From Saccharum officinarum (lineage: Eukaryota; Streptophyta; Magnoliopsida; Poales; Poaceae): 64,000 nucleotides of DNA. The notes beneath the pieces were generated by a model that saw nothing but the letters and a program-made list of their open reading frames with translations, was not told where the DNA came from and did not search any database. The translations under genes and the position numbers were made by a program. The DNA is taken from assembly GCA_020631735.1 (NCBI GenBank), contig CM036159.1, forward strand, positions 97,394,701-97,458,700, written 5' to 3'. Shown here one piece after another: positions 50,137 through 61,459 of this stretch (positions are counted from its first letter, which is position 1; each line of letters starts with the position of its first letter).

Positions 50137-53100
50137 ATGGAAGGCGCGGAGGCGCTGTTCCCCGGCGACGGAGGCGGCGGTGACCCCATGGACTTCTCGT
50201 GGACCGCTGACGGGGAGAAGCACCCGGACCCGGCGGCGGCTTGCGCCAGCCCCGGCCGCGACGACGAGGCTACCCCGGCCCCGGCCCCGCCCCCTTCGCC
50301 GCAGGAGGTGGCGGAGTCTATGATCCTCGTGCCCGGGCCGCGCGTCGTCATGTCCGGCCTCAGGCTGGCTGATTGCCGTTCAGGTGGTGTTTCTAAAACC
50401 TTCTTCTTAGGTTAATTCGACTCGGGTCGTTCTAGCTCGTTGCCCTGGGTTCTTCGAGGTCGGGTGTTGTCCTCTGTAGGAGAGACTTGATGGAGGTCGG
50501 AGGGAAGAAACCCTAGGTACTACGCCTCACCAAATTGGTTCGTTCCCCGACAGATTTAGAACCTAGATCTATCGGGATTTAGCAGGTCAACAGGTTTTGT
50601 CGCGTGCGCTGGTGTCACTCTCCAACTAGAGACATTCCTGGGGTGTTGTGCTGTACAGGGAGGCTATCAAGCTCCTCCAACGGAAGAGAAAAATCTTTAA
50701 TAGCGGTGCCATTGTTGTGCACCTAATCTACTCGAAGCATTCGCTGATACGAAACTGGTGGGCGTTGCCTTTACATCAAGAATCTAGAAATCATTTTGCG
50801 TTTTATTATTGTAATACCTGCCGACATAGCTACTTTCGATTGATCAGTGTCCTTGCCTGATTTGCTTAATGCCAACTGACTGAAGAACAGATTTTCATTG
50901 GGAAATAGATTTGGTCATGTACATGCACTAGGATAATTTTGTGGGCTGGAGTCTACTGTATTTACATACTTTGCAGTACCACTATTGTCTATTGAACGAG
51001 GAAAAATAAGCTTTCGTAAGTAAAACTGGGCTTGTTACCATAGAACCACATCTTTCATATAGCCATTTACACTTCGTAGGATTGCTACTTTTTTCGGTGT
51101 AAAATATCTCTATGTCCTTTTCTGTTCAGAATAAATCATTCCGTTAGACTGCAAACTACGAAATATTACAATCTTATTAGGTTTTTGCTCCTGGTACCAT
51201 ACTGTCAATGTTAGATTTCTATTATGTTTTGATAGCTCTAGAAACCTCTTACTCTCCTCTGTTGCTGTCATGATGCAGATGACTGTGTTGTCTTCATTAA
51301 TGCTGGTGGTGGTGCAATCGAAGGCTGTGATCCCCGTGTGAAGGTTTCTGGTGATTCATTCTTTGAAGGAGGGGATGTGATAGAGACAAATGAGAATATA
51401 GTTGAAGGTGGTGATTGTCCATTTATTTATCACTCAGCACGATATGGCAGTTTCAGCTACAAGTTCTATGGTCTTGCCCCTGGAGCCTATTTTCTAGATC
51501 TGCATTTTGCTGAGATTCTCTACACATGTGGGCCAAAAGGAATTAGCATGTTTGATGTCCTTGTGCAAGACGAAAAGGCAAATATGCTAACTTGTTAAAA
51601 CTTAATAATTGTGCCTTATGATTTCTGTTCAGGTTCAGCTAAACAAAAGAATCACTTTTGAATCCACAGGTATTGTCTCAGCTCGATGTGTATGCTGTAG
51701 TTGGAGGAAACAGGGCCCTTCAAGTTCGTGATATTAGGGTTACTGTTGAGATGAATGGTGCTGTTATGATCAATTTCGAAGGAGTAAGAGGAAGTCCCAT
51801 GGTTTGTGGGATCTGTATTCGCAAAGCACCACTTTTATCAGGTAAGGAGTTGATTTGGTGCAATTTACTTATTTTTTCAGAGTGATAACCTTGGTCTTAC
51901 ACTAATGGCAGCAAACTCAGTTACAGATGGCAATATCTTGTGCAAAAGATGTTCATCTGATGTTGATGTCTCAACTACCCAGGTCAGAACTTTCACATGA
52001 TGTTGCAGCTTCATATGTGATTTTATGATACTTATGCATGGTCTTTCTTTGAGCATGCAGACTAGGACAAGTAAACTGATCTCAAAGTATGAGAAGCAGA
52101 TTGAGGAGCTCACCAGCCAATGCACTATGAAGTCCAATGAGTGTTCTGTGGCATGGTCTTCTGTAGACACTACCAATGTGGAGCTTGGCAGACTTAAAAT
52201 AGAGCTTCACCAAAAGGGTGCTGAAATGGAGAATCTTGGTATGGATTATGCCAGTTCAGTGATCCTCTTCACATGCTAATTGGTTGCATATGCTCACCAC
52301 TTTTATCCATTTTCCGACAGTGCAAGCTCTTGGTAGAGAGAGTGACCAACTAAGAAATGTTTCCCATAAATATGAAAATGACAAGAAATTGTGGGCTGCT
52401 GCTATATCTAATTTGGAAAAGAAAATCAAGGTAAAGCTGATTTAATGCATGCGTTATCACAGCAACTTCTGAAATAACTTGAATATTTTTTCACTCCTTA
52501 ATCCACAGGCCATGAAACAAGAGCAGGCATTGTTGTCACTTGAAGCACATGATTGTGCGAATGCAATTCCTGATTTGAGCAAGATGATCGGAGCAGTTCA
52601 GGCCCTAGGTAACATTTGAACTTCTGAAGTTTCATTTTGCAGCCTTGCACGTGTTAAATAAACCATGTATGGTTTAATTATTGCAGTTGCACAGTGTGAA
52701 GATTTAAAATTGAAGTACTATGAAGAGATGGACAAGAGGAAGAAACTTCACAACATTGTTCAGGAGACAAAAGGTATCTATTATCCTTTGTTTATCCAGT
52801 TCTTTGTGCTTACTCTTAACAATTACCTGAGAGAATGTATTCTCATTCTATTTGTCTTCTCAACTATTTCAGGAAACATTAGGGTTTTCTGTCGATGCCG
52901 GCCCTTAAGCAAAGATGAGGTGTCATCAGGCCAGAAATGTGTAGTGGATTTCGGTGGATCCAGTGATGGTGACATTCTAATTGCAAATGGCGGAACAACT
53001 AAAAAGACCTTTAAGTTTGATAGAGTCTTCACGCCAAATGATGATCAAGGTATATTAGTCATAACTTTGATGTTTGAATGAAGCTGTAGTTTATTTTACA

Positions 53101-56100
53101 ATTGTAATCCTGTTACTGTGTTAGAAACAATAGTCTACAAATTCAGTTATTTGAGTTTAACATTATAAAGACAAGATTGCTAGCTGGGTACTTGTACATG
53201 TTTGGCTAAAAAGCATTTTCAATTGTTATCATGTCACTGTGTTAGACACAATAGTCTACACATTCAGTTATTTTAGTTTAACATTATAAGGAGAAGATTG
53301 CTAGCTGGGTACTTGTACATGTTTTGCTAAAAAGCAAAAGTGCTAAATTATTATGTTGAAACAACTTACCTTATATGACTTCTGTTGTCTAATGTGCAAC
53401 TTGAATTGATGGGCAGATATAGTGTACGCCGATGCTTCTCCACTGGTCACATCTGTTCTAGATGGCTATAATGTATGCATCTTTGCCTACGGGCAGACAG
53501 GAACAGGAAAGACGTTTACCATGGAAGGAACTGAGAGTAATAGGGGTGTTAACTATAGAACTCTGGAAGAACTGTTCAATATTGCAGAGGAGAGGAAAGA
53601 AAGTGTCACATATGACTTATCTGTTAGTGTTCTTGAGGTTTACAATGAACAGATCAGAGACCTTCTTGCCACGTCTCCATCTAAAAAGTATGAAAATTTA
53701 TTTTCGGGTTCTGTTTTTTTGTTTATAATAGTAGGAGCTCGTGTTAACTCAACATTCATCCTTTGCATTTAGGCTGGAGATCAAGCCAAACAGTGAAGGA
53801 CAAAATCATGTCCCTGGGTTAGTGGAGGCCAAAATTGAGAACATAAATGAGGTTTGGAAAGTTTTGCAAACTGGAAGCAATGCAAGGGCTGTTGGTTCAA
53901 ACAATGTTAATGAGCACAGCAGTCGCTCCCACTGGTTGGACACTGTTTTCATTATAATATCCTTTTTTATTCGTGAGCTGATCGCTTGCTGTCCAAATGG
54001 TTCTTCTTTTAATCTTTATAACTTTTCTTCAGCATGCTATGCATCATGGTGAGAGCTAAGAACCTGCTTACTGGAGAATGTACAAGCAGTAAGCTTTGGC
54101 TTGTAGATTTGGCTGGAAGTGAGCGTTTAGCCAAGACTGACGTGCAAGGCGAACGACTTAAGGAAGCACAAAATATTAACAGGTCACTTTCTGCATTGGG
54201 TGATGTCATTTCAGCTCTTGCTACAAAAAGCAGCCATATACCCTACAGGTTTGTGGTATTCATATAACTGCATATGTAACTATTTAACTCCTTTGTTCTA
54301 TCACTCACTATTTATGTGCCTTGTCTGGTCAGAAATTCCAAATTGACACACTTGCTGCAAGATTCTCTAGGTAAGATAATCTGCTTGCTCAGGGAAAACT
54401 ATTACCATGATTAGCTTTTTCCTCACTTGGCCACATGATTAATTTTCTTTCTGTGGTTTTGTTATTGATAATAGGAGGAGACTCAAAAGCATTAATGTTT
54501 GTGCAAATTAGCCCATCCGACAATGATGTTTCAGAAACCTTGAGTTCATTAAACTTTGCCAGCCGTGTTCGGCGTATTGAATTGGGACCAGCAAAGAAGC
54601 AGGTTGATACTGTTGAACTTCAAAAGACCAAACAGATGGTGGGTTTTAGTTGTGCATTTCCTAAGTTAACTTTCAGGATTGTCTTGAAGCAACTTGCTTG
54701 AAGCTGGCCTATTGATATATTTACGTTTTTTCCTGCTGAATGAATGTCAGCTTGAAAGAGCTAAGCAAGAACTCAGACTTAAGGATGATTCTTTGAGAAA
54801 GCTAGAGGAAAACTTACAGAATTTGGAGACCAAAGCCAAAGGGAAAGAGCAACTTTGCAAAAACTTGCAAGAAAAGGTACATATAATTGATGAGGGTAAT
54901 ATTTGAAGAGTTGGTCCTTATGGTGTTTCTTGGTTACTGTTTTTCACTTGTGACTGACAGCCTTTTCGAAAAATATGTTAGGTAAAAGAGCTTGAGGGCC
55001 AGTTAGATTCCAGGGCACATTCTCAAATTACATCAGAGAAACAGCAGCGTCAGCTTTCTGGAAAACTAAAAGAGAAAGAAGAAATGTGTACTGCACTTCA
55101 GCAGAAGGTAATTACTTCTGTTTGCATGCTAATGCTAGGAGCATGAATAGTTAGTGTTCTTACAGCTTCTTAATTAGGAGACTTGAAATTTTTATGTTCC
55201 CATGCTCATCCCTTTTCAGATTGTGGACTTAGAATGCAAGCTTAGACAGCCACACCAATCAGAATCTGAGGTTGCACTTCTCAAGAAAACGGTAATTTCA
55301 CAAGTAATTTTCAATGGCATTTAGCAGCATGCTCGGACTGGGTTTTATGATTTTTTTTCTTTTCTTTTCTCAGATCAAAGAGTTGGAGGTCAAGTTGAAG
55401 GAACAAGAACATGACCGATCAGTTGTGGAATTAAGTGTAAGTTCTACGAAGATGTTATCTTTGAATCTGGTATATGAATTGGCCTTATCATTACTATTAT
55501 TATTATTATTATTTGTTTTGTCAGATCAAAGAGCTGGAGCTCAGGCTGAAGGAACAAGAACACCAACGATCTGTTGCAGAACTAAAGGTGACTCCTTGAA
55601 TGATGTGCTTTCTTCAATTCTACTGTATTATAAATTTTGCGACCAATTTCCTGCCTTCTATTTCAGAAGGGAAATGATATTACGATTTGTCAACAGGTTT
55701 GGGTTTGTTTTATGAAGTTTTTCTTTTCTTTTCTTAGATCAAGGAGCTGGAGCTCAAGCTGAAGGAACAAGAACACCAGCGATCAGTCGCGGAACTAAAG
55801 GTATCTCCTCTAGATGTTATGCTATCTATCATTGATTCCACTGCATGTTTCCAGTCTTCCAGGCAAAGGTAGTTGATCTTCTTATGCCCCCAAAAATGCA
55901 GGCAAGAGAAATAGGACATGAGCTGTTGGAAACACAGAGAACCGAGTCAATGCTTCAGATTAAGGTAGCCTTCTTTCTCAGGGCTGCTACATTGTATTCA
56001 GTACTGCATTTATTTAAGCATGTTGGGGGGGAAGTAATATAACCCGGAGCTTGGCGTCTCCATATTCCAGCTAAGACATCTTGAAAGCAAGACCAAAGAG

Positions 56101-56592
56101 CAGGACACAAACATGATGACCGTGGGGTCCACCGCCGTCGCGACTCCTGTAAACGCGAAGGTGCCACAGCCGCCGTTTCCCAAGGACGAAGCGATGAGCG
56201 AGAAGGAGAACCGCATCCTGAGGAGCTCAGACGCCCTGAACAAGCAGCAGCCTGACGCTGAGAACCCTTCACTTCCTCCTGAGGCTCCTGAAGCAGGCAA
56301 CGAGAAGAAGAGGAAAGGGGGCACGAGGAACGTGTCCATCGGCGGGGAGCAAGAGAACAACGGCGTCGTCCCAGCAGGCGGCCAGAACGCTGGGAGGAAG
56401 AGGAGCCTGCCGGCCGAGCGTGAGGCGAGGCTCAAGAGGAAGTCGACGGAACCTCCTCCTCAGGTGAAGAATCTGGTGAGGTCGACGGCATCGTCGAGGG
56501 CCGCTGCCACTGCTACGCACAAGGCGGCTCCGAGCTCCAGAGTCACCAAGCAGCAACCAGGCGGGAACAAGACCAGAGGGTGGGTTAGGTAG
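50137..56592 (+). CDS. Kinesin-14 with N-terminal malectin domain (KIN-14Q/R-like)
   Basis: 22 exons, 1,129 aa, joined in phase throughout: 50137-50383, 51279-51577, 51670-51841, 51912-51982, 52061-52238, 52321-52430, 52509-52608, 52687-52773, 52873-53049, 53417-53687, 53773-53934, 54033-54248, 54333-54370, 54475-54638, 54751-54876, 54982-55107, 55220-55291, 55374-55436, 55525-55587, 55738-55800, 55902-55964, 56071-56592. A malectin-like (di-glucose-binding) domain spans residues about 83-238, a coiled coil to about 420, and the motor about 422-750, with P-loop GQTGTGKT (about 506), switch I NEHSSRSH and switch II DLAGSER. A second coiled coil and a basic tail with a KEN box (SEKENRIL) follow. 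Known: Arabidopsis At1g72250 and At2g22610 share this plan; kinesin-14s walk to microtubule minus ends. Intron 2 uses a GC donor. All motor residues look intact. Confidence 0.95.
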
Positions 56593-57639
56593 ATTATGAC
56601 GGTGCGGGCCTTTGTGCGTAGAGCTCAAGTAGAGTGCCCGTGCTGTTCTTGTGTTGTACGGTGGTTGCAGATGGCTCAACTTTTTTGCTGAGTCCCACCT
56701 AGTGCATACTTGCAGCGAATTATTTAGCCTGTTATGGAGATGTTTGTAGTGTACTGTGTTTGCAGATTCAACAGAAACGGCAGAATTAGCTGCATAGGAG
56801 TAGGAGTACCATTTTTCCGGAGCAAGTCGTGTTACTATATATATGCTGTTGAGTTGTCATTCCCTTGGGTGTTGGACTGTTTGTCGCTGCACGCACTGAA
56901 CAAGTCTTGGGACTTGGGAGTGTCAAGTAGTGACATGTCCGCATGCGTTGGTGGAGTACGTGGACGGAAGCTCTGCGCTGTTTAGAGGTAGAGCTAGACT
57001 CGGGCGTCGGTAGCGTATTGCGAGAGCGGCGGGAACACGAAACAATGCGGGGAAAACAGCATTTGGCTCCGTGCGGCGAGGCCGCTTCGGCAGCAACGCG
57101 CGCATGCCAAGGCGAAGTCGGACCTGGTGGTGACAAGTCGTGTTTCAGGCTCGGTGCACACCTGTCCCGGCAGCGGCCTGGACGGCGGACAGGTCTCACA
57201 CTCTCACTCAGACGTCAGCTAACACACCACGACCAACACGATGCATCGCTCAGCAGAAAAGGACGCGACCAGACTAGTTAGTAGGGGAGGGGACGATGCA
57301 TCGCTGCCCAGCAGAAAACGCGACGAGATGAAGACAGACTAGTGTAGTAGGCAAGCAAGAGACGGCCAGTGCACCGCGCCGGGGCCAGAGCAGACCGAGC
57401 CGCAGTCCGCACACCCCGTTTCGGCCGATTCCACCACAAAAACCCCGGGCGCCACGCGGAAAACCACGCGCCCACCGGACGACCCGACGGCTTCTCCCGT
57501 CCCGCTCGCCTCCCGCCCCCGCGCTCGGCTTTATCACCAAAGCTCCCAGCGCCCCGCAGCACAAGCGCAGGTGGCCTTGCCTCGGTGATCATCACGAGGA
57601 AGCAGCACGCGCCCACGATCACCGACCGGTTGGTTCGCG
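56593..57639. other. Kinesin 3' flank and promoter region of the next gene
   Basis: Probable 3' untranslated region to about 56850, then GC-rich DNA with open frames on both strands but no domain. It probably includes the promoter and leader of the At1g01500-like gene. Confidence 0.4.
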
Positions 57640-58386
57640 ATGTGCCGCGCCACGATGATGCCGTCCCCGCCCCCGCGCCTCGACATCCGCGCCTTCTACC
57701 TCCGCCTCTCCTCCTGCTCCACGGCGCCCGCGGAGCTCACGCTCGCCTACCATCCGGCCATCGGCGGCGCGGCGATGGGGCTCAACGGCCGCGCGCTCCC
57801 GCCGGCCGCGCCCGCGGAGGTCACGCTCCGCCGGGTCGCCAGCGGGGACGCGTACGCGTACGCGAGCGCCGACCGCGTCGCTGCCGCCGAGGGCGCGCGC
57901 TTCGAGGTGCTCGCCGGGGAGGAGGTCGCGGCGGAGGGCGTTTTCTTGCGGCGTCGCGGCGGCGAGGGGTGGCGCGTGGAGTGCCGCCGGGCGCCGGCCT
58001 CGGCCTCGGCGTCCGTGTGCGTGGCGGAGGTGGTGGTGCTCGCGGAGGGCGGCGTGCTGATTCCGGGAAAGGCCAGGGCAGCCGGCCGCGGCAGGATGCG
58101 GTGCGGGGCCACCAGGCTGGAGGGGATACCGGAGGAGGCCACGGACCTCGGCGGCTGGGGCCGCTGCGAGTGCGGCGCCTGCGAGGACGACATCGACGAC
58201 GACGGGTGGGAGGTGGTCGGGGACGCGTCGGACGACGGCGAGCCGTGGAAACACGGACAGGAGGAAGAGGAGGTTGAGACGGAGACGGTGAGGTGGGCGA
58301 TGGAGATGGGCGTGTGGGCCGTGTGCCTTGGCGTCGGCCTCCTCGCCACGGCCAGGCGGTTCCGGCGGAAGCGTGCCTTCTGGTGA
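57640..58386 (+). CDS. At1g01500-like protein with C-terminal membrane anchor
   Basis: Single exon, 248 aa, very GC-rich. Starts MCRATMMPS (an alternative start is MMPS at 57655), then PPRLDIRAFYLRLSSC and LTLAYHPAIGGAAMGLNGR, which resemble the opening of Arabidopsis At1g01500 and its relatives. These are sometimes labelled erythronate-4-phosphate dehydrogenase family although they show no dehydrogenase fold. The middle has a CECGACEDDIDDDGWEVVG stretch. Near the end (residues about 219-236) a hydrophobic helix, MGVWAVCLGVGLLATA, is followed by RRFRRKRAFW, so the protein is probably tail-anchored with a basic end. Function is unknown. GC and CpG excess is usual for single-exon grass genes. 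Confidence 0.82.
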   Translation: MCRATMMPSPPPRLDIRAFYLRLSSCSTAPAELTLAYHPAIGGAAMGLNGRALPPAAPAEVTLRRVASGDAYAYASADRVAAAEGARFEVLAGEEVAAEGVFLRRRGGEGWRVECRRAPASASASVCVAEVVVLAEGGVLIPGKARAAGRGRMRCGATRLEGIPEEATDLGGWGRCECGACEDDIDDDGWEVVGDASDDGEPWKHGQEEEEVETETVRWAMEMGVWAVCLGVGLLATARRFRRKRAFW

Positions 58387-59090
58387 CCACCGGCCGGTCG
58401 CCGGCGCCGGCGCCGGCTTTGCTTCGGTTGCCTCCCTGCCAAGTCCAACACCAAATTTTGCCTGTAGCTTCGAAAATTCTGTACAGGTTTCGCGGAGATT
58501 TCACTCTGCTTCACGAGTGTACATTTTGACTCCGACTTTTCCAGGTCACTGTCTGACTTGCTCGGCAGTCCTCCGTCAAGCATTCCAAGGAAAACACATC
58601 ACGAGTTTTCGATCGCCGTCACGTGCTCAGTACATCATGGCAAGGTGACATCACGGACTGGTTTGAGAAACAAGCCACAAGCAGACACGACTCCGATTTT
58701 CCAGGTCAGCAGCGGCAGCTTCAGGGAAAACACATCACGATTTCAGGCGCCTGCTATAGGTGTGGAAAACAAAACACGACCCTGTTTGGCTGAGTTTATC
58801 AGCCGTGGAACGATGTTTTTCTCTCACAGTAAATCAGCCATAGCCGGCTTATAAGAAAAAAAAAAAAAACAGCCTGCCGAACAGGGCCGACTTCCTTGAT
58901 CAAAAAATATCTTGGACAGCGCAGGCAATCTTTTATCTTTATAGAAATATCATCAACATGAGCAGTACAACACAGCAACCGTGCATGTGGATGGCACCCG
59001 AACCTGAGTTGTTTTGAGAACACAAACAGGATTACCTTGGTACTTTAGATCACAAATTAGAACATGAATGGAGTGCTACAATATGAACTA
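58387..59090. other. Intergenic DNA with a small MITE
   Basis: Contains two related stretches (GGAAAACACATCACGA at about 58590 and 58725) and a MITE at 58779-58889. No gene. The stretch from 58890 is probably the 3' untranslated region of the minus-strand gene that follows. Confidence 0.4.
58779..58889. mobile_element. Short MITE with CCCTGTTTGGC ends
   Basis: The left end CCCTGTTTGGC and right end GCCGAACAGGG are inverted with one mismatch. The inside (TTTATCAGCC ... GGCTTATAAG) is also partly inverted. About 110 bp; common in grasses, probably hAT-derived. The target duplication is not clear. Confidence 0.6.
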
Positions 59091-59095
59091 GTTTA

Positions 59096-59335
59096 AGCAT
59101 CAGAACCACTGTCTGAATCAGAATACAATTCATATGGTCTATTCCTGTTCGTGTTTGCTTCAAGTGGTGGAAGATCGTCATCTTCATCAGAATCTGGCTC
59201 CTCATCAATCTGGGCAGTTTGTGCTTGTGTTCCCGCCTCCGAAGCTTCATTCGGAGTTGAGTTGAAAATAGGTGGCCTGATGTCTACTATAATGGAATAC
59301 TTGCCAAGGCCATCCTCCTCTTTAAAATCAAGGGT
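59096..59335 (-). CDS. Last exon of an acidic, unidentified protein
   Basis: On minus an open frame follows an AG acceptor at about 59336 and reads TLDFKEEDGLGKYSIIVDIR, then a linker with EASEAGTQAQTAQIDEEPDS and DEDDDLPPLEANTNRN, ending YELYSDSDSGSDA and a stop near 59096. The run of acidic and serine residues (possible CK2 sites) resembles the C-terminal tail of a nuclear or nucleolar protein. I do not recognise the family. Further exons should lie upstream (higher coordinates), but I could not find them before 60.1 kb, so the gene may be broken by the GC-rich insert at 59470-59950. Conserved-looking codon choice is the main support. Confidence 0.5.
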
Positions 59336-59339
59336 CTAA

Positions 59340-60135
59340 GACATCCCTAAGAAAGATCTAAGGGCTATAATTAGATGTATGGTCAGGCTCCCACTCTCCT
59401 CTCTCTCACCTTGCCTCCCACGCGCCCACGTCCTCGCTCCCTCTGATCACGGCACATATCTAGCGATACAAAATTTAAATTTGTAGCGCCCGCGAGGACG
59501 GCGTGCGTGGGGCGGTGGCGGCGGGCGGCTGCATGTAGCTAGGGCGTCGGGGCAAATCCAACGGTGGCGGCTCCCAGCCGCGGGTCTCGATGCACGCGGG
59601 GCTGCGGCAGCGCCCGGCCATGGGGCTCAGCGTGCGTGGGGCGGCGGTGGCGGCGCCCGCGGCCCGAGCCCGGCCGCGGGATCGGGGCGCGCGGGGCGAC
59701 GACAGCAGCGTCCGGCCGCGGGAGTCATGGCCTACGACTGTTCGTCGGATCCCAAGATCCCGCCAGCGGTTGCCCCGATGCCCGTGGCCGGGAGGAGGAC
59801 GTGATCCTGGCCGCCATGGCCAGGTGCGCTACGGCGGCGGCAAGGGCGCCATGGACGCCGCCGCCGCGGGTCGTGGAAGGAGGAGATCGCGGGTCGGGAG
59901 TCATGGCCTTCGAGGTGACTGTTTCCTTCACCCTCCTAGAAATTCAGTAGTTTCAAGTTCTGAGTTCTCTGTGAGGTCGGCCTTAGGGTTCAGTCTGTCC
60001 TGAATCAAGCTTCTTGCCCATTTTATTTTTGTTTTCTCTGAAGTTTTGTTATCGGGTTGGTTATCTTGCCGAGAAGGTTTCGTTTCCACGCTTTTGAAAT
60101 CGAATAGTATTGTTCCTTCTTTTCCCCCAAATAAG
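59340..60135. other. GC-rich region, possible first exon of the HTATSF1-like locus
   Basis: 59470-59950 is rich in CG with frames on both strands but no recognised protein. 59880-59900 (GGAAGGAGGAGAT context) recurs near 61530, which suggests a local duplication. It may be the promoter or first exon of the gene remnant that follows. Confidence 0.35.
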
Positions 60136-60568
60136 ATTCTGAATGAAACAAATGTTGCTCCCTTTGCAGAACATTTTGCAAACGGTTATCTCAATGAGAG
60201 CACAATGCTCTGGGCAGAAGGGAGGAAGGAATGGATGCTACTCTCGTCCATCCCTGAGTTACAATCTGCAGTCACATCAAAGGATCAATCTAAACAAGGT
60301 TACATGTTATTGCCTTGTAGTCTTGTATTGTACCTGTAATGGAAATTCTGTACGGTTTTCTTTTCATTCATTGAACTTCCGTACAGATGCTCCAGATGTT
60401 GATGACGATTTTGAGAAATTTCAGAAGGAGGTTACCGAAGCCGAGGCAGAGGTGGACCAGCAAGATGATGAGCGGCCAGCAACCACGCCGGATGGAGAGG
60501 AATAATTTACTGATGATGATGGCACCATTTACAAATGGGACCGTACTTTGAGGGCATGGGTTCCTCAA
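60136..60568 (+). pseudogene. HTATSF1/ELF9-like RNA-binding protein gene remnant
   Basis: Two exons, 60136-60298 and 60387-60568, join in phase 1. The first encodes AEHFANGYLNESTMLWAEGR and KEWMLLSSIPEL, typical of the GYF-like start of plant HTATSF1 homologues. The second encodes DDDFEKFQKEVTEAEAEV, PATTPDGEE, then a TAA at 60503-60505, and in the same frame FTDDDGTIYKWDRTLRAWVP. The family has a glutamate where the TAA stands, so one G-to-T change breaks the gene. Known: HTATSF1 is a U2 snRNP-associated splicing factor; Arabidopsis ELF9 is a relative. The RRM domains are absent downstream, where MITEs follow. A read-through or a sequencing error at the TAA cannot be excluded, but the missing RRMs support a remnant. 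Confidence 0.75.
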
Positions 60569-60676
60569 GTAAGTACTGCTAATCTGTCTTTTCCATCCCT
60601 AGATAAATAAACTGCTTAGATACATCAGTTGATTGCATGACTTTCCACCATTGAAATCACGAGTCTCCTGAGCTTA

Positions 60677-61108
60677 GACTACCCGCAGTGGGTAGTCTAA
60701 AACGATACTCTAAAGCTTTAGAGTATGAATATAGAGTAAAAACTGTTGCACTGGGAACGATACTCTATACTTTCTCTCACTCTATATTTAGAGTAGTACT
60801 GTGCTTACTCTATACTCTATAGTGACGGATCCTACTAGCTAAACAAAGGAAAAAATGCTATAACTCACAAACCAAAAATCCAAATTAAATTTTGATTTCA
60901 CCATTAAATTCGTCTCAATAAATCCTTCAAAACTAGATCACACATGGATATATTTAGATAAAGTGACAAGTGGGTCCCATAGTGAATAGAGTGAATAGAG
61001 GATGATATAGAGGATGGATGGGTGCAGGAGAATTAAGTATAGAGGAGAGAATCTTGCTGACTAGGACGTATAGAGGATGAATATAGAGGTTCATGAGTGC
61101 GGGTAGTC
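60677..61108. mobile_element. Tourist/Harbinger-like MITE A
   Basis: Inverted ends GACTACCCGCA and TGCGGGTAGTC are perfect and flanked by TTA on both sides (60674-60676, 61109-61111), the target preference of PIF/Harbinger elements. 432 bp, with TATAGAG/CTCTATA words inside and no coding sequence. Confidence 0.9.
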
Positions 61109-61119
61109 TTAGAACCTTA

Positions 61120-61456
61120 GGCTAACCGCACCGCTGCACTGTAAAACGATCGCGACGCTAAATATGGCGCTAGAACTCCCGCACCCGTGAACGCTATCCC
61201 AACCTGCATCGTTCCGTTTGCTACAGGGAAACTGGAAGGATAGAGGCGCGCTGTAAAAGGGAAGGAGGAGAGAGAGCGAGAGAGGAGAAAGAGAAAGAGG
61301 GAGGGAGGGGAATAAAATATGAAATAGTTGGTATAGAGTATGGGATAGAGATAACACGGGCGCAGGAGAAATAGATATAGAGTAGAGAATCTCGATGACT
61401 AGGATAGAATATTCCTTTTTAGAGATGAAAATAGAGGTCGATGGGTGCGGATAGCC
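61120..61456. mobile_element. Tourist/Harbinger-like MITE B
   Basis: Inverted ends GGCTAACCGCACC and GGTGCGGATAGCC have one mismatch and are flanked by TTA (61117-61119, 61457-61459). 337 bp. It starts only 11 bp after MITE A and shares the TATAGAG-rich interior. Confidence 0.9.
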
Positions 61457-61459
61457 TTA

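Noticed and set aside
57369..58277. 302-codon plus-strand frame overlapping the At1g01500-like gene
   Set aside because: Arginine/glycine-rich product in a different frame from the recognisable protein; typical of very GC-rich coding DNA.
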